Origin: Pseudopedobacter alpinus
GTDB taxonomy: Bacteria > Bacteroidota > Bacteroidia > Sphingobacteriales > Sphingobacteriaceae
Assembly: GCF_042684645.1 (NCBI RefSeq)
Contig: NZ_JBHULV010000023.1
Span: 62,001 to 126,000 of the forward strand
Reading direction: 5' to 3'
DNA: 64,000 nt
Shown piece after piece: positions 17,564 to 27,698 of this stretch (the first letter of the stretch is position 1; every line of letters begins with the position of its first letter). A model generated the notes under the pieces. It was not told the origin of the DNA. It ran no database searches and saw only the letters and a list, made by a program, of their open reading frames with translations. The position numbers and the translations under genes are program-made.

Positions 17564-20500
17564 TTACTGTATTGTAAACCTCAAATTAATGCCGAAATTG
17601 GTAAATGCAGTGACAAAAGTTTGCGATGTGTAAGGCTGTGTTACGTTAGAATCATAGTATAATCTGATGTTGAATCTTTGATTTAAAACATAATCTATAC
17701 TTGGTCTAAAAGTGATATTTTTTGAACCCGCAGAAATTTCGGCATCTTCCACATCTGCTCGGTAAATTACAGTTTTGTTATCTCTAACGGCAACATCTAA
17801 TTTAAAGTTTAAATCATTTTTAAGGTTAACGCTTTTAAATAATCCAAAAGGAAACCTAAAATCTGAAGTACGGTAACCAAAACCAATTACAAATGCTTGG
17901 TCTTTTTGAGATGCTAACTGACTATTGGCTAAACTTAAACTCATTGAACGCGATTTACGATATTCAACATTTGCCGTCATGTTATTTTTTAAACGCATAT
18001 CTATACCTAAAAGTGGTACAAATTGTTCAAATAAAGTGATTTGAGAGAACTGGTAAAATGGCAAGAAATCACTTTGCGCATCTCTTACGCTCACTGCTCC
18101 TGCTGTTTCTGCATATCTAATTAAAGAGGTGTAACCGTTAACGTTATAGGTTGAACTGTAACTATGAGATAAATCAAAAGCAGAAAATATTTTATTGATT
18201 GCTTCCACTTTTACCAAGCCATTATATGTTAAACGCCAATTAGGCACAGGAATTTTGGGGAATTTAGATAAGCTAGTTGCACCTGCATCTTTGTTTCTAT
18301 AAGCGGCAATAAAAGCTGGCACAACCACTTCTTGCGAATTTTTACCGTAACCATCTGCAAAACCATCGGTTATAGCACCTGTGCTGTTTGGGTTTTCACG
18401 AGCCAATCTTTGTGATATTATGTTTCTGTTAGCTAAAAACTGTTGAAAAACTACTGAGTTTCTGTCTGCACTATTGTCTTTAAAAGCACTTCCTAAAGAT
18501 ATCATGGTAACACTATAATCTCCCGTAGTAATTGGACTTAAACTTTCAAAACCTTGTGCCGAATTGTTAAACCTGAAATTTGTACTGAAGTTTTGACTGC
18601 TATTTTTAAAGGCTGTTAATTCAATTCTTAAATCTTTAATGGGTTCTATAGTTCCTCTTAAGTTTAATTTTTCGTTAAGGGTATTCACATACAACTGGTT
18701 TTGTAAGGTGTCTTGTGTAAGCCAGCCATTTTGCAATGCTGTAAACCTAATATCATTTTGAGAACCCAAAAGAAAACCTAAACCAGGTGCGCTAGCATTA
18801 AAATCGTAACCAAAAGCATCTGTTTGTGGAAGGTAGCCAGGTAAAAATGTACCATCGTTTTTAATGTAAGAGGCACTTAAATTTTTAACACTGGTTAATA
18901 AACTAAATACTGCTTTGCCAAAACCAGGTTCGGCATCTGGAGAATTTAAACGCCTGTAAATACCAAACTTATTGTACAACAAGTTCATATTTAAGGTTGG
19001 GTTTACTTGTACTGTTCTAGAATTTTGAATGTTATTACCAAAATCAATAGTAGGGTCGTTAAGCGTTAAAAGTGGCTCGGTAATCCAAGTAAATTGTGTT
19101 TGGTAACGTGTTAAAATACTGATAAAATCTAAGCCGGGTATTTTATTCAAAGGCACCGCGTAAGATAAATTAATGGTATGGTTGTAATTTGTGTTACGAC
19201 CAAGTTTTCTGAGGTTTTGCCATAAGGTATCTCTTTTTAATCCAGTAATTCGTCCTTCTGGTTCATCAACAATTGATAAATTGGTGGCATTAAAATCTAA
19301 TTTTAAAGATTTTGTTAAATCCCAACTTACACCGTATAACCTGTTAATTTGGAAATTTTTGTTAAAAGTTGTTTGTATAGGTACAAAATTATTTGGGTCG
19401 TTATCACGCAAAGTATTTTCAGAATATAGCCTGTTTAACTCAATTCTAAAGTTTAAAACTGATGGCAGTAAGCTAAAATTAAAATCTTTAATTAAACCTA
19501 AATATTTTGATTTAACGGCCTTAGCAAACGGGTTATAAAACTTAGCTGGGTTATTAAAATCATAAGCTAATGCACCACGGTAGGTTCTTTGTTCTGTGTT
19601 TTTATTGATAAAATCTCTGTGTCCATACTCTGTGTAAGCATAAGTTAGGCTCAGATTTTCTACATCCCAAAGGTGGTTTTTAGCATTAGGGTCTGTTTTA
19701 ATTTTACGAACATTGGTAAAGTTGATGCTGCGGCGTTGCGTAAAATCTTGGGCATAATTTAAAATAGAATCCCGGGTTTGTGCTGAAACACTATTTAAAA
19801 CATTTTTTAATTCAATATCCGGGTTTCGAGGATCAAACTGTGGCGTACTTAGTTGGCTAGAATAATTGACAAACATTGGTATTTTTAATCCAGACCTTTG
19901 AGGGAAAAATTTACCTAATTCTAAACTAGATGAAACGTCAAAAAAGCGATCGTCTGATCTGTTAACTTCACTTACTCTGTTTTCTAAAGAACCAAAACCA
20001 ATGGTGCTTTTATTAGCTGCAATGGTAACGTCTCCAAAATCTGCAAGTTTTGCATTTAATCTTGCTGTTGCTGCCCAACCTCCACGTTCATCAAAGTCTG
20101 TAAGTCGTAACTCATTAAACCAAACTTCTACATTTTTTTCCAATCCATCATCGCCTACAGATGCGTTGGTATTTAATGGATTTCTTACACCCAACATCAT
20201 TACCCTAAGCTTGCTTAAATCTGGCTGCCCCTTTATTGTAATCTTGTTTAATCCGTCAGAATATACATAAGGTACATTAATTGGCCAAGGTTGCCCTGTT
20301 GAAACATCATTATTTCTGGCTGTTTTTGCCAATTGAAATAACCTAAACTCTACGTTAATTCTATTTTCTACTGGCCAAATTAATTCCGGATCTCTTGCAC
20401 CCTGATTGGTAATTTTTGTAGGAATTTCATACTCATAAAAATTGTCTTGATAATCTGTTCCTATTCTAATAAAAGTAGTAATGTCTCCATCTCTAAGCTG

Positions 20501-23500
20501 TTCCCCTTCTGCGTGAATGTACATTTGCAAACGTTTATAAGAACGTACATCATTTACAGTAGTTTTAAAGGCTGCCCTTGCATAACCGTCTCTTAAGTTT
20601 TTGACCACAATAGCTAAAGATTGTTCGTTTTGGCGAGTTTCTCCTCTAAAATTAGAAATGTCTTTTTCTGTTGGTATGCCAGGAGGAATGACATAGGGAA
20701 TGGGTGTACGTGATCCGTTTTCATCTAAGTTTACAGTGGTAACATCAAGCGTTGAATTATCTAAACCTGGATTATTTAAAGCTGGATCTGTAAGTGCTTT
20801 TGCTGGCGAATTTTCTGCATTAAATCTTCTCCACTCTCCACGTACCAGTTGTAAACGGGCAAATCTCAATACAGTTGTATCAGCAAAATCCGTCATAAAC
20901 ATTCGCATAAACCTGATAGATTTAAAATCTTGAATGCCACCAACTCTGCTTTCAAACTGCGCAACAGGAATTTTTATTTGATACCAATTAACGGTAGATT
21001 TATTTCCATCAGCCAAATTTACAGTTGCAGTAACTTTATCTGTTACAAAACCATTTCCAACCACTAAATCTTGTGGCCTCATGCTTATTCTGTATTGGAA
21101 ATATTCGTCAGATTTTGAGGAGTTATTGTCTCTATTTACATCCTCACCGTCAGGGAAAGAAGTAGATGCAGAATTTTCAATACCAGTTGCAGCTAATGAT
21201 TGTTCTGGGGTTTTTGAGTTTCCTTCTGTACCGTTAAAGTTTTCGTATCTTTTTAATATACCGGCATTCTCAGCATCTAATTGGTTGCCTCTGTAATACA
21301 CATAATCATCTGTAGAAGGGTCATTTCTGAACTGATTTGCAGCCTGCGGATTTAAAATTGTAGTTACTTGGTTAACAATTGCTTGATATTTTTCTTGTTC
21401 TGCAGTGCTGGTTAATCCATCTAAACCAACATCTTGTGCTACACGGGCACTGGGCTGGTTATCAAAAGCTTGTACCACTGGTTGTAATTTAGGTATGCGG
21501 CCCCAAACGGTTTCATCTGTTTTTGTTGGGTCGGCATCTGGTGGTAAGCCGTTTTCTAAACTTTTTCTGCCATCTTTTAAAATATCTTCAGAGATATTAC
21601 CAATGTTAAAGTATAAATCTCCGCCTTGCGAATTTGGCTTATCAATAAACGGATCTAAAACCCAAAGTTCAATAAATTCGATATTTAAAGCTTCAAAATC
21701 GTTGGTTTCAATTTTACGTAAAATACCACCCCACCTGCTTCTTGGGTTATTTAGTGTTCCGTTTGGGTTTAAACCAGTTGTTGTGAAATTATACGGCCCT
21801 CTTAATGTTGGATAATAGGCTAAATTTAAAGTTGCTAAACTTAATAAACTACCTGTTGCTGTTTGTTTAAACGGAAAAACTTCTGTTTCTAAAACTTCTC
21901 TTACTTCATGTTTAGAAAGTTCTACTTTGTTGTTTCTGATATTATCTGGCGTAAAACTGTTAGACCTGCTGTAAAATATAGGGTCTATGTTAAAGAAAGC
22001 TAATTTTGCCCTGTTAAAACCATAAGATAAATCATTAGATAATTGCGATTCGGGAAATAATTGCGGTGTGCCTGATATTTGCCAAACTGAAGAGCTTTTT
22101 AAATCAATGATAGACCTAGTTCCTTCAAAATCGTCTAAATAACTTGTTCCGCCGGTATTTCCTGCAAAATCTAACGCTTTGGGGTGTCCTGGTTTAAAGC
22201 CTGCAAACTCGCCATTAAACGTAATTGACGATGTTTCTTTGGTTGATATAAAAGGAATTTTATCTACCAAACGAGTTAACAAACGACTATTTGTGCTGTA
22301 ATTAACATCAAAACCGTAAATGGTATTTGAAATAGATTCTTCTCCAAAATTTATTTTTTGTGTTAGCGGTGTTTCTTTAAGGTTTAACAATGTAGCCCCT
22401 AAATTAAAGTTTTCGTTAACGCGGTAATCTAACCTGGTACCAAATAAAGATTTTTGTTGAATACCAAACAACTCATTACTCTCTAATTTAATTGTGATGG
22501 GTTGTCCAGAGTTTAGCAAAGCTTCATTTAAAATTTTAACTCTTCCGATATTATAATCAACAGTATAATCTGCACCTTCTGTTAACCTAAGTGTACCGGC
22601 AGTAACCACTACAGAACCCTCTGGTACATTTATAGCATTTAATTGAAACTCTGAACTTACTTGAGATTGGTAAGTACCTTGAATGATGTACCTATTTAAA
22701 CCGGGGAAAAATTGCTGCGCTAATACTTTTGTAGAATCGTAAAGCGGTTGGTAAACATATTTATTAATTAAATCTTGTTCTGTAGTGGCATCAAATTGTG
22801 AGGCTAAATCTTTACCAAAAGGCTCTATTGTTGGAAAAATAATTCTGCCATTTTGTGCATCAATAGTTAATCCTTCTAAAAAATCGAAAAAACCATCGGG
22901 TTGTTTAGCTCGTTGCTGGTTTAACCTATCTAAATTTGTAACCTGTAACCACAGTTTTCCACTTAAATTTGCGCCCTCTTCTATTAAAGGTTTTTCTATA
23001 CCGGCTTTATCATCTAATCTAAAAATATTTAACCTAAAATCGTTAGGGCTAATTTGGTATGCACCAATAGAATAGATGTTTTTCATCATCAAATCCCACA
23101 GTGGCAAATTTGTTTTGATGGTTTCATTTTTTAATAATTTGGTGTACAAAACTTGCGGATTATCTGGCAAAACTTGTACATCTGTAGAAAACTCTCCTAC
23201 TTGATATTCTACACCGTTAACGGTATATCTGTATGCAACGGATAAAATTTCATCGGCGTTAAGCGAATTATTTAAAGAAATATAACCTAAAGCTGGATTT
23301 AAAGAATATTCTCTATTTGTTAATTTACGAGCATACGTTAACTTATTATAGTTATCTAACCTACCCGAGTTTTGGAAATAGGTATCAATCTCATTAGAAT
23401 TTGTTTGCCTTGCTGCTGCGGGTATTTGTTGTAATAAATTATTTGATTGTTGCGGAAACCCCGGACCAGAAAAACCGGCTGGGAAAGGAGAAAATCCTGC

Positions 23501-24613
23501 TCCACCTTGAAACTGGGTAGTATTATAGGGTTGGTTTTCTCCTAAATCTAAAAACGCTAAAACATCTCTAGAATCTGTAGTGCTATTGCTTCTATTGGTT
23601 ACCCAAACTTCGATATTTGTAATATTAATATTTGAGGCTATGATGGGTAAATTTGCTAAGGCCCTGTTGTAATTATTACGGAAATATTGTGCTAAAAAAT
23701 AATGCTTATTGGCTTCGTAATTATCGGTACTTAACCTAAACTCGTTTTGTTGCGCACCGTTGGTAATCTTAATTTCTTTTGATTGCGATCTTTGTTGGGA
23801 ATACATGGTAGTTACACCCAAACGACCAAATTGCAACTGCGTTTTTACCCCAAATAAAGCTTGGCTACCGCTTATTAAGGTGGTATTTAATGGGAAATTA
23901 ACAATACCAGCTTCAATTTTTTTAATAATTTCATCTTTACCACCAGTGTATTCTATTTTTACTTGATTTTCAAAATCAAACTGCGCTTCTGTATTGTAAT
24001 TGGTGCTAATCTTTAACTTTTCGCCAATGTTACCAATCAAATTCATTTGAATACGTTGGTCAAAATCAAAATTACCTTGCCTACGTTGTCGTTCGTTAAA
24101 AAGGGGGTTTTCGTTTCTATTAATCCGTCCAGAAAAAGTTAAATCTGCCGAACCACGAGGTTGAATATTGATGGTATTACCTCCAAATATTCGCTCAAAA
24201 GCTTTACTTTTTACCTTAACTTCTGGTATAAATCCCTCTTGCTCTTCCTGTGCACTACCTGTAGCAACTAAAGTTTTCCAGTAAGCATTAATAATATTTT
24301 TTTCTTCTAATTGTTGGTATTCTTTAAAAGTTAGGTATTGTGGTGTTTTAATTAATTTACCGCCTATGGTTTCTTTAACTAAATACTTTTTTGTTTTTGG
24401 ATCATACTCTACAGTTTTTTTTATGCCTTGCGGGTTTTCCAAAAACAAATTGTTTTTACCAAAAAGTGGGGTGGTAAAATTATCTTTTACAGGATATTTA
24501 AGTCTTAATGAATCTGGAGTGGTGATTTTTTGAGCAACAGAAAACTTAGGCAAGCAAAATACAACACCTAAAAAAGCAAACAAGAAGATAAATCTGGTAA
24601 AATTAATTTTCAA
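17564..24613 (-). CDS. sprA: SprA, outer-membrane translocon of the type IX secretion system
   Basis: At 2349 residues with a signal peptide (ending FSVAQ), this is a full-length SprA/Sov. SprA forms the giant 36-strand outer-membrane barrel through which T9SS cargo leaves the cell, and it is required for gliding in Flavobacterium. Many alternating beta segments, an early PRGSADLTFSGRINRNE stretch, LDDFEGTRSIIDL near residue 830 and the ending FGINLRFTIQ fit the family. It sits between ruvA (23 bp) and DUF72 (4 bp), the arrangement seen in related genomes. The T9SS-sorted protein at 44-47 kb is a candidate substrate. Confidence 0.96.
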   Translation of the reverse strand: MKINFTRFIFLFAFLGVVFCLPKFSVAQKITTPDSLRLKYPVKDNFTTPLFGKNNLFLENPQGIKKTVEYDPKTKKYLVKETIGGKLIKTPQYLTFKEYQQLEEKNIINAYWKTLVATGSAQEEQEGFIPEVKVKSKAFERIFGGNTINIQPRGSADLTFSGRINRNENPLFNERQRRQGNFDFDQRIQMNLIGNIGEKLKISTNYNTEAQFDFENQVKIEYTGGKDEIIKKIEAGIVNFPLNTTLISGSQALFGVKTQLQFGRLGVTTMYSQQRSQSKEIKITNGAQQNEFRLSTDNYEANKHYFLAQYFRNNYNRALANLPIIASNINITNIEVWVTNRSNSTTDSRDVLAFLDLGENQPYNTTQFQGGAGFSPFPAGFSGPGFPQQSNNLLQQIPAAARQTNSNEIDTYFQNSGRLDNYNKLTYARKLTNREYSLNPALGYISLNNSLNADEILSVAYRYTVNGVEYQVGEFSTDVQVLPDNPQVLYTKLLKNETIKTNLPLWDLMMKNIYSIGAYQISPNDFRLNIFRLDDKAGIEKPLIEEGANLSGKLWLQVTNLDRLNQQRAKQPDGFFDFLEGLTIDAQNGRIIFPTIEPFGKDLASQFDATTEQDLINKYVYQPLYDSTKVLAQQFFPGLNRYIIQGTYQSQVSSEFQLNAINVPEGSVVVTAGTLRLTEGADYTVDYNIGRVKILNEALLNSGQPITIKLESNELFGIQQKSLFGTRLDYRVNENFNLGATLLNLKETPLTQKINFGEESISNTIYGFDVNYSTNSRLLTRLVDKIPFISTKETSSITFNGEFAGFKPGHPKALDFAGNTGGTSYLDDFEGTRSIIDLKSSSVWQISGTPQLFPESQLSNDLSYGFNRAKLAFFNIDPIFYSRSNSFTPDNIRNNKVELSKHEVREVLETEVFPFKQTATGSLLSLATLNLAYYPTLRGPYNFTTTGLNPNGTLNNPRSRWGGILRKIETNDFEALNIEFIELWVLDPFIDKPNSQGGDLYFNIGNISEDILKDGRKSLENGLPPDADPTKTDETVWGRIPKLQPVVQAFDNQPSARVAQDVGLDGLTSTAEQEKYQAIVNQVTTILNPQAANQFRNDPSTDDYVYYRGNQLDAENAGILKRYENFNGTEGNSKTPEQSLAATGIENSASTSFPDGEDVNRDNNSSKSDEYFQYRISMRPQDLVVGNGFVTDKVTATVNLADGNKSTVNWYQIKIPVAQFESRVGGIQDFKSIRFMRMFMTDFADTTVLRFARLQLVRGEWRRFNAENSPAKALTDPALNNPGLDNSTLDVTTVNLDENGSRTPIPYVIPPGIPTEKDISNFRGETRQNEQSLAIVVKNLRDGYARAAFKTTVNDVRSYKRLQMYIHAEGEQLRDGDITTFIRIGTDYQDNFYEYEIPTKITNQGARDPELIWPVENRINVEFRLFQLAKTARNNDVSTGQPWPINVPYVYSDGLNKITIKGQPDLSKLRVMMLGVRNPLNTNASVGDDGLEKNVEVWFNELRLTDFDERGGWAATARLNAKLADFGDVTIAANKSTIGFGSLENRVSEVNRSDDRFFDVSSSLELGKFFPQRSGLKIPMFVNYSSQLSTPQFDPRNPDIELKNVLNSVSAQTRDSILNYAQDFTQRRSINFTNVRKIKTDPNAKNHLWDVENLSLTYAYTEYGHRDFINKNTEQRTYRGALAYDFNNPAKFYNPFAKAVKSKYLGLIKDFNFSLLPSVLNFRIELNRLYSENTLRDNDPNNFVPIQTTFNKNFQINRLYGVSWDLTKSLKLDFNATNLSIVDEPEGRITGLKRDTLWQNLRKLGRNTNYNHTINLSYAVPLNKIPGLDFISILTRYQTQFTWITEPLLTLNDPTIDFGNNIQNSRTVQVNPTLNMNLLYNKFGIYRRLNSPDAEPGFGKAVFSLLTSVKNLSASYIKNDGTFLPGYLPQTDAFGYDFNASAPGLGFLLGSQNDIRFTALQNGWLTQDTLQNQLYVNTLNEKLNLRGTIEPIKDLRIELTAFKNSSQNFSTNFRFNNSAQGFESLSPITTGDYSVTMISLGSAFKDNSADRNSVVFQQFLANRNIISQRLARENPNSTGAITDGFADGYGKNSQEVVVPAFIAAYRNKDAGATSLSKFPKIPVPNWRLTYNGLVKVEAINKIFSAFDLSHSYSSTYNVNGYTSLIRYAETAGAVSVRDAQSDFLPFYQFSQITLFEQFVPLLGIDMRLKNNMTANVEYRKSRSMSLSLANSQLASQKDQAFVIGFGYRTSDFRFPFGLFKSVNLKNDLNFKLDVAVRDNKTVIYRADVEDAEISAGSKNITFRPSIDYVLNQRFNIRLYYDSNVTQPYTSQTFVTAFTNFGINLRFTIQ

Positions 24614-24636
24614 GCGTTCTGATTTATTAGTTGTAA

Positions 24637-25221
24637 TTATAAGGTTTTCAAAGCAATTTTTATGATGTTTTCAACAGTTAAAATCTCTGACGTAGATTTT
24701 ACTGCTGCATCTACAGCTTTTTCGGCGGTATTTTTTACAAAACCCAACATTACCAGTGCACTTAACGCTTCATCTCTTGAAGTATTATTTTTTGGGATAG
24801 AAATTAATGTCCCAGTGCCATCTTTTTTTAATTTATCTTGTAATTCAATAATTAGTCTTTGGGCAGATTTAGGACCAATTCCTTTAATTCTTTTTATTTC
24901 GTTGATATCGCCACTAATAATTGCTTGCTCAATTTCTGCTGGGGTAATTGAAGAAAGCATCATTCTGCCTGTATTTGCACCTATTCCGTTTACAGATATT
25001 AAGTATAAAAACAAGCGTCTTTCACCTTCATCTGCAAAACCATAAAGTGTATGCGAATCTTCCCTTACAGCAAGCCAGGTGTATAACTTACAACGCTCTT
25101 GGTCTTTAAGAGCGCTGTAAGTATTTAATGAAATATGGATGTGGTAACCTATGCCTCCTGTTTCTATCACTACATAAGCTGGGCATTTAAAAGCCAGTTT
25201 ACCATCAATATATTCGTACAT
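24637..25221 (-). CDS. ruvA: Holliday junction DNA helicase subunit RuvA
   Basis: RuvA binds four-way junctions and loads the RuvB motor. The N-terminal OB domain starts MYEYIDGKLAFKCPAYVVIE. The helix-hairpin-helix region has LISVNGIGANTGRMML near 79-94 and IKRIKGIGPKSAQRLIIEL near 109-128. The C-terminal domain III (EALSALVMLGF) would contact RuvB. The length of 194 is normal. ruvB is not in the window. It is 33 bases downstream of maeB. Confidence 0.97.
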   Translation of the reverse strand: MYEYIDGKLAFKCPAYVVIETGGIGYHIHISLNTYSALKDQERCKLYTWLAVREDSHTLYGFADEGERRLFLYLISVNGIGANTGRMMLSSITPAEIEQAIISGDINEIKRIKGIGPKSAQRLIIELQDKLKKDGTGTLISIPKNNTSRDEALSALVMLGFVKNTAEKAVDAAVKSTSEILTVENIIKIALKTL

Positions 25222-25254
25222 TTTAATTTCAATTTTTTAGCTATTGTATTTGCA

Positions 25255-27525
25255 TTAGCCATTTTCTTTGGCTTGCGCATCAACAACAGCAATAGTTACC
25301 ATGTTAACAATTTCTCTAACAGAACTTCCTAATTGCACTACATGTACCGGTTTGTTCATCCCTAATAATATAGGCCCAACTGCTTCGGCACCACCTAGTT
25401 CTTGCAATAATTTGTAAGCAATGTTTCCGGCCTCTAAAGTAGGAAAAACTAATGTATTAGCTGGTGCAGATTTTAATTTAGAAAAAGGAAAGTTATCGTT
25501 TAGCAAAGATTTGTTTAAAGCAAAGTTGGCTTGCATCTCTCCATCAACCATAATTTTTGGATGTTTTTGGTGCAAAATTCTTACTGCCTCTCTGGTTTTG
25601 TGAGGCACTTCACCTTCATTGGAGCCATAATTAGAGTAAGATAAAATGGCTATCCTTGGTTTAATATTAAATTGTTTAACAGATTTATTTACCAATACCG
25701 TAATATCAACTAATTCATCAACGGTTGGATTTATATTAATTGTAGTATCGGCAAAAAACACTGGTCCTTTTTTGGTAAGCATTAAATACATACCGGCAAC
25801 CCTGTTTACTCCTTCTTCTGTACCAATAACTTGTAAAGAAGGCTTTACTGTTGATGCATAGTTTTTAGTTAAACCAGATATTAAAGCGTCAGCATGCCCA
25901 AACTGAACCATTGAAGCTCCAAAATAATTCCTATCTCGCATTAACTTCTTAGCTTCGTACAGCGTAACCCCTCTTCTTTGGCGCTTTTGATAAAGATACT
26001 GAGCAAATTTTTCTGTCATCTCTGCCTCTTCTAAGGGGTCTATAATGGCTACTCCATCAAGTTCTAACTCGTTTTCTTCAATAATTTGATTGATGATAGC
26101 TTTATTGCCCAATAAAATTGGGATTGCTATTCCGTCGTCTTTAACTATTTGTGCAGCTTTTAAAATCTTGTAATTATCGGCTTCGGCAAATACAACTCTT
26201 TTAGGTGCAGATTGTGCTTTGTTAGTGATGCTACGCATTAAAGCATCATCCATTCCTAAACGCAATTTCAACTCTTCTCTATACTGTTCCCAATTTGTAA
26301 TTGGATGCCTTGCAATACCCGAATCCATTGCGGCTTTTGCAACTGCTGGCGCAACAGTAATAATTAAACGGGTGTCTATTGGTTTAGGGATAATATAGTC
26401 TTTACCGTATTTAAGATTTTTAGCGTTGTATGCTAAATTTACAGCTTCAGGTACATTTTCTTTTGCTAAAGCAGCAATTGCTTTAACCGCAGCAACCTTC
26501 ATTTCTTCATTTATAGAAGTTGAACGTACATCTAAAGCACCTCTAAAAATATATGGAAATCCCAGTACATTGTTTACTTGGTTAGGATAATCTGAACGGC
26601 CAGTGGCCATAATAATATCATCTCTGGTGGCTACAGCTAATTCATAAGCGATCTCTGGATTTGGATTAGCCATTGCAAAAACAATTGGATTTGGAGCCAT
26701 CGTTTTTAAAGCCTCAGCAGATAATACATCGGCAGAAGAAAGACCAATAAATACATCGGCATTTATCATTGCATCTTCCAAAGTGCTGATATTTCTTTTG
26801 GTAGCAAATTCAGCTTTTGTGCCTTCCAAGTTATCACGATCGGCTCTTATCACACCAGATCTATCTAACATTACAATGTTTTCTAATCTAGCACCTAAAG
26901 AAACGTATAAACGAGTACAAGAAATTGCAGCTGCCCCAGCTCCGTTTATCACAATGGTTATTTCTTCAATTTTTTTCTCTTGCAATTCACAAGCGTTAAT
27001 TAAAGCTGCGGCAGATATGATAGCTGTGCCGTGTTGATCATCATGCATTACCGGAATTTTCATCTCGGCTTTTAGTCTGCGTTCAATTTCAAAACACTCT
27101 GGTGCTTTAATATCTTCTAAATTTATGCCTCCAAAAGTGGGTTCTAGTGCCTTTACAATCTTTACAAAATCATCAACATTTTTAACATCTAATTCAAGAT
27201 CAAAAACATCTATATCAGCAAAAATTTTAAACAATAAGCCCTTGCCTTCCATCACTGGTTTACCTGCTTCTGGGCCAATATCTCCTAAACCTAAAACTGC
27301 TGTTCCGTTACTAATTACAGCAACTAAATTACCTTTAGCAGTATATTTATAAACATCTTCAACGTTTTCTGCTATCTTTAAACAAGGTTCTGCTACTCCT
27401 GGCGAATACGCTAATGTTAAATCTCCTTGTGAATTTGTTGGCTTGGTTGGTATAACTTCTATCTTACCCGGACGACCTTGAGAATGATAATCTAAGGCAT
27501 CTTGTTTTCTACTCGTTTTACTCAT
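25255..27525 (-). CDS. maeB: NADP-dependent malic enzyme with C-terminal phosphotransacetylase-like domain
   Basis: The N-terminal ~420 residues are a malic enzyme (YSPGVAEPCLKIAEN, then NGTAVLGLGDIGPEAGKPVMEGK, quoted here in its parts, and VINGAGAAAISCTRL for NADP). It would decarboxylate malate to pyruvate. Residues ~430-756 resemble phosphate acetyltransferase (DGEMQANFALNKSLL, TLEAGNIAYKLLQELGG), a fusion typical of MaeB, where this part is regulatory and binds acetyl-CoA. The length of 756 is usual. It heads the maeB-ruvA-sprA-DUF72 series. Confidence 0.94.
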   Translation of the reverse strand: MSKTSRKQDALDYHSQGRPGKIEVIPTKPTNSQGDLTLAYSPGVAEPCLKIAENVEDVYKYTAKGNLVAVISNGTAVLGLGDIGPEAGKPVMEGKGLLFKIFADIDVFDLELDVKNVDDFVKIVKALEPTFGGINLEDIKAPECFEIERRLKAEMKIPVMHDDQHGTAIISAAALINACELQEKKIEEITIVINGAGAAAISCTRLYVSLGARLENIVMLDRSGVIRADRDNLEGTKAEFATKRNISTLEDAMINADVFIGLSSADVLSAEALKTMAPNPIVFAMANPNPEIAYELAVATRDDIIMATGRSDYPNQVNNVLGFPYIFRGALDVRSTSINEEMKVAAVKAIAALAKENVPEAVNLAYNAKNLKYGKDYIIPKPIDTRLIITVAPAVAKAAMDSGIARHPITNWEQYREELKLRLGMDDALMRSITNKAQSAPKRVVFAEADNYKILKAAQIVKDDGIAIPILLGNKAIINQIIEENELELDGVAIIDPLEEAEMTEKFAQYLYQKRQRRGVTLYEAKKLMRDRNYFGASMVQFGHADALISGLTKNYASTVKPSLQVIGTEEGVNRVAGMYLMLTKKGPVFFADTTININPTVDELVDITVLVNKSVKQFNIKPRIAILSYSNYGSNEGEVPHKTREAVRILHQKHPKIMVDGEMQANFALNKSLLNDNFPFSKLKSAPANTLVFPTLEAGNIAYKLLQELGGAEAVGPILLGMNKPVHVVQLGSSVREIVNMVTIAVVDAQAKENG

Positions 27526-27548
27526 AAAAGGTTAAATTATAATCTGTG

Positions 27549-27583
27549 TAAAAATACAATTCTTTAGCACAGCATAAAACAAA
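27549..27583 (-). promoter_or_regulatory. Possible promoter of maeB
   Basis: On the minus strand TTTG (27583-27580) is followed 23 bases later by TATTTTTA (27556-27549), close to the -33 and -7 elements of Bacteroidota promoters. The start codon is 24 bases downstream. One mismatch in the -7 box makes this tentative. Confidence 0.4.
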
Positions 27584-27622
27584 ATAAAGTTTTATGAATT
27601 ATCTTAAACCCTTAAAACTAAA

Positions 27623-27669
27623 AATAGCTAATGAGAACACCTTAAAACAAGTACTTCTCATTAGCTATT
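27623..27669 (-). terminator. Hairpin terminator after GH3 gene
   Basis: Perfect 15-bp arms AATAGCTAATGAGAA and TTCTCATTAGCTATT enclose a 17-base loop. It lies 30 bases beyond the GH3 stop on the minus strand, with a short T-run (TTTAGTTTT) after it. Confidence 0.7.
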
Positions 27670-27698
27670 GATATGTAATAATATCGTTATTTAATATT

